Counted from the stretch's first letter, positions 37,559-47,480 are shown. The stretch: 64,000 nucleotides of DNA from Proteus appendicitidis (GCF_030271835.1 NZ_CP127389.1:496001-560000), one strand, 5' to 3'. Notes: a model not told the origin generated them from the sequence alone. A program made the numbers and translations.

Positions 37559-38311
37559 TTATTTCTTATCTTCAGCAATGCGATTACGGATATTATCTGC
37601 ACGCTCTTTTGATGGTGGGTGAGAATCAAACATACTTGAATCACCACCACCTAATTTAGCTAACTTATCAAAACCTGTGACCAAACCTGCGGTGCTTACC
37701 CCACGTTTTTTCAGCAGATCATAAGAGAAGTTATCCGCTTCTGATTCTTGGTGTTGAGAGAACTGAGCATTAACCAGTTTTTCTCCCATTTCAGCTAGCT
37801 GAGAGCTGCTTAATTGCGCTGCTACACCACCAGCGGATGCTGCCGCTGTACGAGCTGCAACCGTTGCGTGAGCAACTTGAATCGCTTTACGAGTATGACC
37901 TAAAGCTACGTGACCCATTTCATGACCTAAAACGCCTTCAACTTCGTTATCAGTCATCATGTCCATTAAGCCGCTATAAACACGTACACAGCCGTTAGCC
38001 ATTGCCCACGCATTGACATCTTTGGTCATATAAACTTTGTAGTTTACTGGCGTACCATTAACTTCATTACCTAACGCTTTAGCGATATTATTTAAACGTT
38101 TAGTGTAGGTGCTATTTGCAGGTGCAACTTTATTTTGCGCATCCATCTCTTTACAAGCATCATTTGTTAGCGCTTTGATATCATCGTCGCTTAATGTCGC
38201 GGCTTGAAAAAGTTGGGTTCCTGATTTGGTCAGCATATCTGTATTGAGGTTTTGACAACCAGAGAGTAGTGCTGCTGATACTATCACTGTAGCAAGTAAT
38301 TTAATTTTCAT
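37559..38311 (-). CDS. loiP: LoiP-like M48 metalloprotease lipoprotein
   Basis: A 250-residue outer-membrane lipoprotein protease. The lipobox LLSGC sets Cys19 as the lipidated residue. The zinc motif HEMGH is near residue 130, and the third ligand is the Glu in ESEADNFSYDLL. Length and sequence fit E. coli LoiP (YggG), which cleaves between Phe residues and is linked to low-osmolarity growth. Stands alone. Confidence 0.88.
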   Translation of the reverse strand: MKIKLLATVIVSAALLSGCQNLNTDMLTKSGTQLFQAATLSDDDIKALTNDACKEMDAQNKVAPANSTYTKRLNNIAKALGNEVNGTPVNYKVYMTKDVNAWAMANGCVRVYSGLMDMMTDNEVEGVLGHEMGHVALGHTRKAIQVAHATVAARTAAASAGGVAAQLSSSQLAEMGEKLVNAQFSQHQESEADNFSYDLLKKRGVSTAGLVTGFDKLAKLGGGDSSMFDSHPPSKERADNIRNRIAEDKK

Positions 38312-38799
38312 TTTTTATTAAGTCCTTTTCTGCTTGGCAGTTTATATAATTGCAGATCAAATTCGAGCAGAAGAATAACAGTGCTTATCTGCCTGTGCAA
38401 TATAGGTATTTTATGTGAGAAATATTATCTCAATATATATTTTTCTCTTTTTTCAGCATGATTGTATTATTTTCTCTTTTCTTAATTGAGCATAATACAA
38501 ATGGAAAAATAGATTTAACTTCTTTAAATTTAAGAGAATTAATTGATGGTTTGATCTTGAAGGGGTAAATTTTATTGCTATAAACCATTTAATTATACTT
38601 ACTTTAGATGTGAGTAAGGCTATTTTGTATTCATTTGGAATAATATTGAAGTAACGCTGTATTTAGATGTGTGTTTTATTTGTTTAATTCTGACAAAATT
38701 TATATTTTTAATATTTATTGCTTATGGGTAAATAAATAGCGACATTTAAAATATCGCTATTCAGATTAAACTGAAAGTGAATGAAATGATATCAAAACC
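38312..38799. other. AT-rich gap between loiP and ugpC
   Basis: A 488-bp region with no coding frame. AATAGCGA (38735-38742) is inverted at 38754-38761, a possible weak terminator for ugpC. The rest is AT-rich and holds the loiP promoter, which I cannot place. Confidence 0.45.
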
Positions 38800-39900
38800 T
38801 TAGGAAACCATTAATTCACTGATGAGCATAAAAGGGCGATTAATACGTTTCCCTGATTGTTCATTAAAGAAATGGAGATTTTCTGGGTGAATGGTAAGAC
38901 CTATTCTACTACCAATTTTCACACCATGATCATTTGGCGCACGAATAACGAGGGGTTGTTTTTGCTTATCGCAAGTCGTGGCATAAATTAAAACATCGGC
39001 ACCGAGTGCTTCAATAAATTCAGCATCAACATGAAAAAGAGAATGTTGATGGCTAATGATTAAATGTTCAGGACGTAAGCCCAATTTAATAGCTTGATAA
39101 GGAAAATGCTGAGATGAAATGGCAATATGCCCATCAGCAATTTCAATCACACCATGATTAATTGGGACATCTAAGATATTCATTGCTGGCGAACCCATAA
39201 AAGTAGCTACAAACACAGAAGCCGGGTTTTGATAAATATCTAACGGTGTACCTACTTGCTCTATATTTCCTTGATTTAACACCACTAGCTTATCGGCTAA
39301 TGTCATCGCTTCTACCTGATCGTGCGTCACATAAATAGAGGTTGTGGAGAGCTTTCGCTGTAATTTTTTGATCTCCAGACGCATCTGAACCCGTAATTTA
39401 GCATCAAGGTTAGAAAGTGGCTCATCAAATAAAAAGACTTTAGGATCACGAACAATGGCTCTTCCCATTGCGACGCGTTGACGTTGCCCACCTGAAAGTT
39501 CTTTGGGTTTTCTATCCAGTAAATGGCTGATTTCAAGTAGTTGGGCGGCATTTGTAACAAGTTCTTCAATCTTGGCTTTGGGGGTTTTTCGATTGCGTAA
39601 GCCGTATGCCATATTGTTATAAACGGACATATGAGGATAAAGGGCATAGTTTTGAAACACCATGGCAATATCACGTTCACTAGGTTCATGCTCATTAACC
39701 CGTAAATTATCAATAAATAAATCACCTTGTGTAATCGTTTCTAACCCTGCAATCATTCGTAGCAATGTTGATTTGCCACAACCGCTTGGACCAACTAATA
39801 CCACCATTTCACCTTGCTCAATAGAAAGGTTCAATTTCGAAATAGCTTGGTGCCCATTAGGATAGCGTTTTTCTAAATCAGTGAGCGTTACGGTTGTCAT
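38800..39900 (-). CDS. ugpC: Glycerol-3-phosphate ABC importer ATPase UgpC
   Basis: A 366-residue ATPase of the MalK/UgpC class. Walker A GPSGCGKST is near residue 37, signature LSGGQRQR near 134 and Walker B VFLFDEPLSNLD near 154. A C-terminal TOBE-type regulatory domain follows from about 240. I chose ATG 39900 because GGAG lies 8 bases upstream and E. coli UgpC aligns there. It is last in ugpBAEC. Confidence 0.95.
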   Translation of the reverse strand: MTTVTLTDLEKRYPNGHQAISKLNLSIEQGEMVVLVGPSGCGKSTLLRMIAGLETITQGDLFIDNLRVNEHEPSERDIAMVFQNYALYPHMSVYNNMAYGLRNRKTPKAKIEELVTNAAQLLEISHLLDRKPKELSGGQRQRVAMGRAIVRDPKVFLFDEPLSNLDAKLRVQMRLEIKKLQRKLSTTSIYVTHDQVEAMTLADKLVVLNQGNIEQVGTPLDIYQNPASVFVATFMGSPAMNILDVPINHGVIEIADGHIAISSQHFPYQAIKLGLRPEHLIISHQHSLFHVDAEFIEALGADVLIYATTCDKQKQPLVIRAPNDHGVKIGSRIGLTIHPENLHFFNEQSGKRINRPFMLISELMVS

Positions 39901-39901
39901 A

Positions 39902-40750
39902 TTATTTCTCCGTATCAATAAAGCCTTTAACAAAGGCTCTTTGCATCAAAATGACAATAAGGACGGGAGGCAACATTGCAATTAACGTGGTCGCCATGAT
40001 CTTATTCCATTCAACGACACCATCAGAAACCGCAACCATCTGTTTAATACCCATTACAATGGTGTAGTAGTGAGTATCTGTTGTGATAAGCATTGGCCAA
40101 AGATATTGATTCCACCCATAAATAAAGGTGATAACAAATAGGGCGGCGATATTGGTGCGAGAAAGAGGAAGTAAGATAGTGAAAAAAAACTTAATCGGCC
40201 CTGCGCCATCAATTTTAGCGGCTTCAATTAATTCAGGGGTGATGGTCAGAAAAAATTGGCGAAATAAAAAAGTGGCTGTGGCGCTGGCAATTAATGGAAT
40301 GGTTAAACCTGCATAAGAGTTCAACATATTGAGATTAGTGACCACCTCAAATGTAGGCATAATGCGGACTTCAACAGGTAACATTAACGTAAAAAAGATA
40401 GTCCAAAAGGCGAGCATTCTTCCTGGGAAGCGAAAGAAAACGACAGCGTAGGCTGATAAAATCGAGATTGTTAATTTCCCTAGGGTGATCACTAACGCCA
40501 TAATCAATGAATTCAATAACATACTATTAATAGAGATGGCGCTATTTTGCGTGGTGCCTACTTGTGAAAATATCGATTTAAAAATATTAATACCTTCAGT
40601 ACCAAACCAAAGAGGAGAGCCGGTGGCAAATTCGGTGTTTTGATGTGTTGTTGCCACAAGTGCAATCCAGACAGGGAAAGCAACAGAAAGTATGCCGACA
40701 ATAAGAATAAAGTGGCAGAAAGCATGAAATAAAGGTCTACGTTCAACCAT
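39902..40750 (-). CDS. ugpE: Glycerol-3-phosphate ABC permease UgpE
   Basis: A 282-residue inner-membrane permease with six helices. The EAA loop that docks with the ATPase reads ELIEAAKIDGAGPIKFFFTILLP (split near residue 175). It overlaps ugpA by a base at 40750 and ends one base before ugpC. Confidence 0.94.
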   Translation of the reverse strand: MVERRPLFHAFCHFILIVGILSVAFPVWIALVATTHQNTEFATGSPLWFGTEGINIFKSIFSQVGTTQNSAISINSMLLNSLIMALVITLGKLTISILSAYAVVFFRFPGRMLAFWTIFFTLMLPVEVRIMPTFEVVTNLNMLNSYAGLTIPLIASATATFLFRQFFLTITPELIEAAKIDGAGPIKFFFTILLPLSRTNIAALFVITFIYGWNQYLWPMLITTDTHYYTIVMGIKQMVAVSDGVVEWNKIMATTLIAMLPPVLIVILMQRAFVKGFIDTEK

Positions 40751-41634
40751 CAGTAAGCCACCTTTTTCTCAACATAACGAAATTGAATAATGGTTAATAT
40801 CGCGACAATAAACATCAAAATAACGGATTGTGCGGAGGAGGAGCCTAAATCTAATCCCACAAAACCATCGTTATAGACCTTATAAACCAGTGTGGATGTA
40901 CTACTACCGGGGCCTCCTTGTGTCATCGCATGGATAATGGCAAATGTATCAAAAAAGGCATAAGCAAAATTCACCACGAGTAAGAAAAAAGTGGTAGGAG
41001 AAATCAAAGGGAAACTGATGGTGATAAAGCGTTTAATCGGGCCACTGCCGTCGATGGCCGCTGCCTCTAACAAGGATTTAGGTACAGATTGTAAAGCGGC
41101 AAGAAAAAATAAGAAGTTATAGCTCACTTGTTTCCATGTTGCCGTTAAAACCACCATCCACATGGCGTGATGTGTATTAAGTACAGGGTCCCAGTTAATA
41201 CCTATTTTCTTTAATTGTTGGCTTAATACGCCAATCGTCGGATCAAGCATAAATAACCAAAGAAAACCCGCAATAACTGGTGCAATGGCATAGGGTGAAA
41301 TTAAAATGGTGCGATAAAAAAGTTTACCTCGCAAAATTTGCTCGGCAATGCCTGCCAAAATAAGTGCTGAGAGCATCGATAAAAATACGACACTGGTACT
41401 GAAAATAAGCGTTGTGATCAAACTATCAAAGTAATAACTATTGCTAAAAAGGCGCTGAAAATTTTCAAAACCAACAAATTCTCGACTAAGCCCGAATGCA
41501 TCTTCTAACTGAAATGACTGAAAGAACGCTTGCCCAGCAGGCCAAATGAAAAAGATAATCGTGATAGCTAATTGAGGAAAAATTAGCGCGAGAGGTAACC
41601 ATTTTTGTTTAAAATAAATGGATTGAGAAGCCAT
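40750..41634 (-). CDS. ugpA: Glycerol-3-phosphate ABC permease UgpA
   Basis: A 294-residue permease with six helices and an EAA loop SLLEAAAIDGSGPIKRF near residue 182. It pairs with UgpE to form the channel. It follows ugpB by 62 bases. Confidence 0.94.
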   Translation of the reverse strand: MASQSIYFKQKWLPLALIFPQLAITIIFFIWPAGQAFFQSFQLEDAFGLSREFVGFENFQRLFSNSYYFDSLITTLIFSTSVVFLSMLSALILAGIAEQILRGKLFYRTILISPYAIAPVIAGFLWLFMLDPTIGVLSQQLKKIGINWDPVLNTHHAMWMVVLTATWKQVSYNFLFFLAALQSVPKSLLEAAAIDGSGPIKRFITISFPLISPTTFFLLVVNFAYAFFDTFAIIHAMTQGGPGSSTSTLVYKVYNDGFVGLDLGSSSAQSVILMFIVAILTIIQFRYVEKKVAY

Positions 41635-41696
41635 ACAATATCCAGTAAATCGATAAAAACAGAAGGCGAGCTACTTTGCTCGCCTAATCTAAGTGA

Positions 41697-43004
41697 CTAT
41701 TGTTGAGTACGTTCAAAACGGCGTAACTGCTCATTTCCACGCGCAACCGCATTATCTAACGCAACTTGAGCACTCTGTTTTCCTGACCACACTTTTTCTA
41801 ACTCTTCATCAACGATTTCGCGAGTTTGCAGGAAATTACCAAAACGTAATCCTTTTGAATTAGCTGTTGGTTCAGAGGTTGTCATTTGCAATATTGCCGT
41901 ATCTGCGCCGGGGTTTTGCTGATAAAAGCCTTGCTGCTGTGTTAACGCATAAGCCGCTTTAGTGACTGGCAAATAACCCGTTGCTTGGTGCCAATCGGCT
42001 TGAACTTCAGGGCTTGAAAGATAGGTGAAGAATTTAGCAACACCGTTATATTCTGCATCAGGACGTCCAGACATTACCCATAACGATGCACCACCAATAA
42101 TGGTATTTGCTGGTTTTTGTACCAGAGTATCGTCGTAAGGCAATTGGCTAACACCAATATCAAGATCTTTCATGTTCTCTTTAATGCCGGCAAAACCCGC
42201 AGATGACTCCATCACCATGGCGCATTCTTGAGTGTAAAACAGTGGCATTGCATCAGATTGGCGTCCGCCATATTTGAAAATACCGGATTTCGACCAATCT
42301 GCCATTTGTTGGATATGAGCGACGAAAGGCGCTTTGTTAAATAGGAAGGTCGTATCAAAACCATCGAAACCGTTATTTTTTGTCGCAATAGGCAAATTAT
42401 TACGCGCACCAAAGTTTTCGATTTGTGTCCATGATTGCCATGTGGTGGTAAACCCACATTTAACACCAGAATTGAGCAGTTTTTGAGATACAACTTCCAT
42501 CTCTTTCCATGTCTTTGGTGGTTGGTCTATCCCTGCTTTTTTAAATAGTGTTTTATTGTAGTAAAGCACTGGTGTTGAACTATTAAATGGTAATGACATC
42601 ATTTTGCCGTCGCTGGTGGTGTAATAGCCCGTGACGGTTGATAAATAACTATTAGGATCAAAAGGTTCGTGGGTTTTTTCCATTAATTGATAAACCGGAA
42701 AAACGGCTTTTTTAGCGCCCATCATACTGGCTGTACCCACTTCAAAGACTTGCACAATAGCAGGTTGGTTTTTAGCGCGAAATGAAGCCACTGCACTGGT
42801 CATTGTTTCAGCGTAAGTGCCTTTATAAACAGGCTTTATTTCATATTCAGATTGACTGGCGTTAAAATCAGAGGCGATTTGATTTACTTTCTGACCGAGC
42901 GCACCTCCCATTGCATGCCACCATTCAATTTGTGTTTTTGCGTGTGTAGGAGAGGTAAATAACGCCATAGCAACAGCAAGACCTGTTATTGATTTTATCG
43001 ACAT
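41697..43004 (-). CDS. ugpB: Glycerol-3-phosphate periplasmic binding protein UgpB
   Basis: A 435-residue solute-binding protein. A signal peptide (about 1-22, ending THA) precedes the mature start KTQIEWWHAMGGALG, typical of UgpB. It captures G3P and glycerophosphodiesters for UgpAEC. A PhoB-box-like repeat pair lies about 70-85 bp upstream, so phosphate starvation should induce the operon. Confidence 0.95.
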   Translation of the reverse strand: MSIKSITGLAVAMALFTSPTHAKTQIEWWHAMGGALGQKVNQIASDFNASQSEYEIKPVYKGTYAETMTSAVASFRAKNQPAIVQVFEVGTASMMGAKKAVFPVYQLMEKTHEPFDPNSYLSTVTGYYTTSDGKMMSLPFNSSTPVLYYNKTLFKKAGIDQPPKTWKEMEVVSQKLLNSGVKCGFTTTWQSWTQIENFGARNNLPIATKNNGFDGFDTTFLFNKAPFVAHIQQMADWSKSGIFKYGGRQSDAMPLFYTQECAMVMESSAGFAGIKENMKDLDIGVSQLPYDDTLVQKPANTIIGGASLWVMSGRPDAEYNGVAKFFTYLSSPEVQADWHQATGYLPVTKAAYALTQQQGFYQQNPGADTAILQMTTSEPTANSKGLRFGNFLQTREIVDEELEKVWSGKQSAQVALDNAVARGNEQLRRFERTQQ

Positions 43005-43072
43005 GCAGAATTTCCTTTTTAATCGAAAGTTAAAGGTGCAATCTAATCTGCGAATTACCCTAAATGTTGTTT

Positions 43073-43090
43073 ATGACAAATGGGTGACAA
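43073..43090 (-). promoter_or_regulatory. PhoB box facing ugpB
   Basis: On the reverse strand TTGTCAC (43090-43084) and TTGTCAT (43079-43073) are direct repeats with an 11-base period, the arrangement of a Pho box. Placement suits activation of ugpBAEC. Confidence 0.75.
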
Positions 43091-43117
43091 TTAAATGAAG
43101 ATATATTGATGGTATGA

Positions 43118-43148
43118 CTGTCAAATTGCTGTCATAAATGGTTGTCAT
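43118..43148 (+). promoter_or_regulatory. PhoB box array facing ugpQ
   Basis: CTGTCAA (43118-43124), CTGTCAT (43129-43135) and TTGTCAT (43142-43148) are spaced at about 11 and 13 bases, matching the CTGTCAT units of Pho boxes. They end 30 bp before the ugpQ start, so the promoter must overlap them or lie just after. Confidence 0.75.
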
Positions 43149-43178
43149 GATGTCGGCACAAATGAAAAGGAGAGAGAA

Positions 43179-43913
43179 ATGAAGATAGCTGCTCACCGAG
43201 GTTTTTCTGGAAAAGCCCCTGAAAATACACTGGCTGCGTTTAAAATGGCGATTGATTTTGGGTGCGAATGGATTGAAACGGATGTGCAATTAACCGCGGA
43301 TCATGTTCCTGTGCTTATTCATGATAAAACAGTTAATCGTTGCACGAATGGGCAAGGTGCTGTGCGTTTTCATACCTTAGATGATTTACATCGCCTTGAT
43401 GCGGGAAGTTGGTTTAGTTCGCTCTATCAAGGTGAGAAAATTCCTTCTTTAAGGCAAGGATTGCAGCTCATCAAACGTTCAGGAACAAAACTCAACATTG
43501 AACTGAAGACATGGCCTGATGATGATGTTGAGCGTTTATGTTTAGCGGTTTCTGACATGATAAAAAGTGCAGATATTCCGAATGAGCAAATTCTATTTTC
43601 TTCTTTTGATACGCATGCACTTATCGTTATGAAACGATACCTTCCTTTGATTCGCAGAGGGCAATTATGGGATGAGATCCCTGATAATGCGTTAGAAACA
43701 CTAAAAGCGATTGATGGTTTTAGTGTGCATTGTAATTACCAATATCTTACGCAAGAACAAGCACAATTGTTAAAACAAGCCGGCTATGAAATTTATTGCT
43801 ATACCCCGAATGATCCTGAAGAAGTGAAAGATTTTGAGCAATGGGGCGTTGATATGCTGATCACAGATATGCCTGATGTTTATCTGCCCAATGTTGATCA
43901 ACTAGCAAAATGA
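43179..43913 (+). CDS. ugpQ: Cytoplasmic glycerophosphodiester phosphodiesterase UgpQ
   Basis: A 244-residue GDPD enzyme without signal peptide, splitting imported glycerophosphodiesters. Motifs AAHRGFSGKAPENTLAAF, ETDVQLTADHVPVLIHD and the C-terminal DMLITDMPD are intact. AGGAGAGAG precedes ATG 43179. In E. coli ugpQ is the last gene of ugpBAECQ; here it is divergent with its own Pho boxes. Confidence 0.94.
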   Translation: MKIAAHRGFSGKAPENTLAAFKMAIDFGCEWIETDVQLTADHVPVLIHDKTVNRCTNGQGAVRFHTLDDLHRLDAGSWFSSLYQGEKIPSLRQGLQLIKRSGTKLNIELKTWPDDDVERLCLAVSDMIKSADIPNEQILFSSFDTHALIVMKRYLPLIRRGQLWDEIPDNALETLKAIDGFSVHCNYQYLTQEQAQLLKQAGYEIYCYTPNDPEEVKDFEQWGVDMLITDMPDVYLPNVDQLAK

Positions 43914-43948
43914 AAAAGCACTAACAATCCTGCTTATTGGTATTGAAT

Positions 43949-43984
43949 AAGGCGTTATTGAGATGTTTGATGACGCCTTTTATC
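43949..43984 (+). terminator. Terminator of ugpQ
   Basis: AAGGCGT (43949-43955) pairs with ACGCCTT (43973-43979) and runs into TTTTAT. It lies 35 bases past ugpQ. Confidence 0.7.
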
Positions 43985-44235
43985 CTTTTCTTTCCGTATC
44001 TTAATTGCAGAAATTAAATAAGAGAAACGTTGAGTAATAGATGCTTTCTTTACATTCTCTGCTATTATCCTGCGCAATTAATGAATAGATATTATTCAAC
44101 ACGATAATATTCATCTCATTAAAAATAAAAATGGGAAAATGGTTAGCGAATATGGCGACCTTATCAACCCAACCTCTAAGAGTAGAGGTGCATTATTTCT
44201 ACTTTAATTGCCAATAATATTATTGAGAGTGAAAT
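43985..44235. other. arcC leader region
   Basis: No coding frame. ACCTCT (44172-44177) pairs with AGAGGT (44184-44189), a stable small hairpin 46 bases before arcC, inside a GC-richer island (about 44141-44192) in AT-rich surroundings. It looks like a leader RNA element of unknown type. Confidence 0.4.
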
Positions 44236-45183
44236 ATGAAAGAACTCGTTGTTGTTGCCATTGGAGGCAACAGTATTATTAAAGACAATGCTAGCCAGTC
44301 TATCGCTCATCAAGAACAAGCAGTACAAGAGGTTGCAGCCCATATTAGTGATATGGTGGCTGAAGGGTATAATATTGTTTTAACTCATGGTAACGGGCCA
44401 CAAGTAGGGCTTGATTTGCGTCGCGCTGAAGTGGCGCATGTGCAAGAAGGTTTGCCGTTAACACCTTTAGCCAACTGTGTGGCAGATACACAAGGTGGCA
44501 TTGGTTATTTAATACAACAAGCATTAACGAATAAGCTTCGTGTTCAACAACATAAACAAGCCATTACCCTTATCACACAAGTTGAAGTCGATAAAAACGA
44601 TCCCAATTTTGTTTCTCCCACAAAACCTATAGGTGCATTTTTCTCTGCACAAGAGATGGTGCAATTAAAGCAAGAAAATCCTCAATGGCATTTTGTTGAA
44701 GATTCTGGTCGTGGTTATCGTCGTGTTGTTGCCTCGCCAATTCCTCAACATGTTATTGAATCTAAAGCAATTAAATCACTATCTGAATGTGGTTATGTCG
44801 TGATTGCAGTAGGTGGTGGTGGTATTCCAGTTATTAAAAATGAACAGGGTAATTACCAAAGTGTTGATGCGGTTATTGATAAAGATCTCTCATCAACATT
44901 GCTCGCAAAAGAATTACATGCCGATATTCTTATCATCACCACGGGTGTTGAAAAAGTCTGTATTCATTTCGGTCAACCAGAACAAAAAGCATTGGGTGAA
45001 ACGTCGATTGAAGAAATGACACAATATATGCATGAAGGGCATTTTCCACCGGGCAGTATGCTTCCTAAAATTGAAGCCAGCCTCTCATTTTTAGCTGCGG
45101 GTGGAAAAAGAGTGATTATCACAACACCAGAAAAACTGGCTTCAGCGTTAAAAGGCGAAACAGGAACGCATATTATTGCTTAA
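44236..45183 (+). CDS. arcC: Carbamate kinase
   Basis: A 315-residue amino-acid-kinase-fold enzyme making ATP from carbamoyl phosphate and ADP. Motifs AIGGNSI near residue 8, LTHGNGPQVG near 50, and AVGGGGIPV near 194 are intact. E. coli has ArcC-like paralogues YqeA and YbcF, and the sequence could belong to either type. No arginine deiminase, ornithine carbamoyltransferase or oxamate/allantoin gene is adjacent, so its source of carbamoyl phosphate is unclear. Confidence 0.88.
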   Translation: MKELVVVAIGGNSIIKDNASQSIAHQEQAVQEVAAHISDMVAEGYNIVLTHGNGPQVGLDLRRAEVAHVQEGLPLTPLANCVADTQGGIGYLIQQALTNKLRVQQHKQAITLITQVEVDKNDPNFVSPTKPIGAFFSAQEMVQLKQENPQWHFVEDSGRGYRRVVASPIPQHVIESKAIKSLSECGYVVIAVGGGGIPVIKNEQGNYQSVDAVIDKDLSSTLLAKELHADILIITTGVEKVCIHFGQPEQKALGETSIEEMTQYMHEGHFPPGSMLPKIEASLSFLAAGGKRVIITTPEKLASALKGETGTHIIA

Positions 45184-45219
45184 TTTTCGCAATCAAAAAT
45201 ACTCTGTTATTTAATTGAT

Positions 45220-45255
45220 AAGCGCCTTATTTATAAAAGAGTAAGGCGCTTATTT
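45220..45255. terminator. Bidirectional terminator after arcC
   Basis: AAGCGCCTTA (45220-45229) pairs perfectly with TAAGGCGCTT (45242-45251), followed by ATTTTA. It separates convergent arcC and the MFS gene. Confidence 0.8.
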
Positions 45256-45283
45256 TATGCAGAGCTTCTTAATATATTGATGA

Positions 45284-46474
45284 TTAAATAGTGTGATTAG
45301 CCGGATAGGCTTTTGCGTAATGTCGCGGATTTAATCGTGCAAATAATCCTATCGTGATAATCACTAAAACGGCATGAAATGCCCATGCATAAGTAAAGCT
45401 TCCGTCTGGTTGACGTAATAGCACAGCAACTAACGGTCCAAACGCAGCAATAATAAAGCCACCACCTTGCATTAAGGCTGATAGAGCGCCCGCTTGTGCA
45501 GGATCAGGAATATGATCGAGCGCGACAATCATCATCATGGAAAAACATCCACCTAAGCCACAACCTAAGAAAATACTCCAAAGATAAGGGGCGCTCATTG
45601 GAATAGTCATGATTGTGCCAAAACCTATAAATTGGCTGATTAATGTTATCGTAAGCCAAAAACGCCTATCGTGATTTTTAGCCGCTAAGAAAGGAATAAT
45701 TAAAGCGGCAGAGGCTTGAAAAAGAGAAAGGATAGCGACAAGAGAGCCACTTTGCGCACTTGGCATTCCTAACGATTGGTAAAAAGGTGCCAACCATGTC
45801 ACAACAGAGGCGTAACCTGCATTAACGCAACCAAAACCTAAAATAAGCAAGCCCGTTCTGGGGCGCCAAATTAAGGTATTTAGTGACATTTTATTGGCAG
45901 ATGCGGCATTGTTTTGAATTGAAAAAAGAATAGCGACAAATGCCAATCCTGCTGGAAGAGCAAACCACGCTAAAGCACTTTGCCAATGACCATAACTGGC
46001 AGTAAGAAGAGGGGATAATTGCGCTCCGAGTGCGCCTCCCCCCATTAGCATTGCGGAATATAACCCCATCATGATAGGTGTTCGATTGCCAAACCACCCT
46101 TTAATAATGCCAGGAAATACCGCTTGAATATAGGCAACGCTCAAACCGCAAAAGAGGGCGGTCAGTAATAGCTGATTGCCATCAGAAACATAAGCTCGAG
46201 AAAAGGAGCCTATAAGAAGCATCAACATTGCGACTAAAAGCCCTTTACGTACTTGAATATAAGACTGTAAGAAAGGAACGATTAGTGCGCCTATACCCAT
46301 TAAAAGCATGGGTAATAGCGTGAGTAATGAGACTTGGCTATAGCTCATTCCTGTTGAGGCAATAATATTATCAATAACAGGGCCGGGGCCAGTTAAGAAG
46401 GGGCGTAAATTTATCCCGACTAAAATAATCGTCAGGACAATCTGCCATGTTTTTTTTCTTGGTAAGGCAGTCAT
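45284..46474 (-). CDS. CynX/NimT family MFS transporter
   Basis: A 396-residue 12-helix transporter. The opening helix contains GINLRPFLTGPGPVIDNI, the pattern of the CynX/YeaN (NimT) subfamily, which handles cyanate or nitroimidazole-type compounds in some members; substrate here is unknown. I chose ATG 46474 because CAGGGA lies 8 bases upstream; the open frame to 46519 is unlikely to be used. Confidence 0.82.
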   Translation of the reverse strand: MTALPRKKTWQIVLTIILVGINLRPFLTGPGPVIDNIIASTGMSYSQVSLLTLLPMLLMGIGALIVPFLQSYIQVRKGLLVAMLMLLIGSFSRAYVSDGNQLLLTALFCGLSVAYIQAVFPGIIKGWFGNRTPIMMGLYSAMLMGGGALGAQLSPLLTASYGHWQSALAWFALPAGLAFVAILFSIQNNAASANKMSLNTLIWRPRTGLLILGFGCVNAGYASVVTWLAPFYQSLGMPSAQSGSLVAILSLFQASAALIIPFLAAKNHDRRFWLTITLISQFIGFGTIMTIPMSAPYLWSIFLGCGLGGCFSMMMIVALDHIPDPAQAGALSALMQGGGFIIAAFGPLVAVLLRQPDGSFTYAWAFHAVLVIITIGLFARLNPRHYAKAYPANHTI

Positions 46475-46593
46475 TATAATTCCCTGATAAACAATAAATA
46501 TTGCCTGCTTTATGGACAATGTTGATATAAACAGATGAGGGATTTTATATCAACATAAATAACATTAGGTATTTTAATTAATCATCATGCCAT

Positions 46594-47340
46594 TTAAGCG
46601 ATGTATTTCAATTTCCACTGTTTAATCTGGCTGTTAGGATTAATTAATACAAACTCATAATGTTCAAAATGAGAAAGTACCTTCTTAAATTCGAGGGCTG
46701 CTTTATCTAAATCCCACGATTTAGGGAAATAAAAACCATCAAAAGGGATGTTTTCAAGTTGTGCACTAAATTGATGAATAAACTCATCAAACCCTGCATA
46801 AAAGAGTGCGATTTTTCCAGACCAATTAATGTGATAAGTATTATCTTGTTGGCGTTGGAAGTAAATTTGATGATTTTTACATGCATCATGACCTAATAAG
46901 TAAATACTGAAAGCAGGGACTTCTGCTTTTTCTTCATATTCATCAGTATCACTATCGATTTGAGGGGCAATATCAACATTAAATTGATGAGTAATAAAGT
47001 TATCAAAATCGAACAGAGTATTTCCTGTGCTGAGCAAAATACCTTGGTCGTCAAACCAATAAGTTGAGGAGAGTGTACAACAGTGATAATTATCCCAAAC
47101 AATGGGAGCTTGCCAGTGAGCTAAGCTGGTATATTCTTCTTCGTCATCTGATTCATCTTCGTCGATATCATCCAGATAATCCTCCCCTTCACTTAAATAG
47201 TAATCGGCACTTCTAAGATGAAGATCAAACCAAAGTTGACCATGTTTATCTAATCGACCTGACCAGACAATTTCGGTAATTTTATGGGATTTCGGATAGG
47301 CGCTATCAATAAAAGTAATGGTACGTACGGGTGTGGTCAT
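46594..47340 (-). CDS. Acidic protein of unknown function
   Basis: A 248-residue soluble protein I do not recognise. It has no signal peptide or membrane segment. Two strongly acidic runs are visible, around residues 51-70 (many Asp/Glu) and 131-140. Tryptophan-rich beta-like segments alternate between them. It is divergent from a SUKH-like gene, and such lone cytoplasmic proteins near immunity-type genes can themselves be immunity proteins; that is a guess. Confidence 0.65.
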   Translation of the reverse strand: MTTPVRTITFIDSAYPKSHKITEIVWSGRLDKHGQLWFDLHLRSADYYLSEGEDYLDDIDEDESDDEEEYTSLAHWQAPIVWDNYHCCTLSSTYWFDDQGILLSTGNTLFDFDNFITHQFNVDIAPQIDSDTDEYEEKAEVPAFSIYLLGHDACKNHQIYFQRQQDNTYHINWSGKIALFYAGFDEFIHQFSAQLENIPFDGFYFPKSWDLDKAALEFKKVLSHFEHYEFVLINPNSQIKQWKLKYIA

Positions 47341-47480
47341 GGTTTGTTTTCTTTTAAATATAGGTTTATTTACTAGGGTAATAGAGTGATAACTATCTGC
47401 ATGATTATGATAAAAGTGATATTCACTCTAAAATACCATACATTACACGGCGTAATAGAACTCAAATAAGTGAGATAGTG

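Noticed and set aside
44172..44235. Lysine riboswitch before arcC
   Set aside because: A short AGAGGTGCAT resemblance exists, but the ~170-base fold cannot fit in the 46-63 bases before the start codon.
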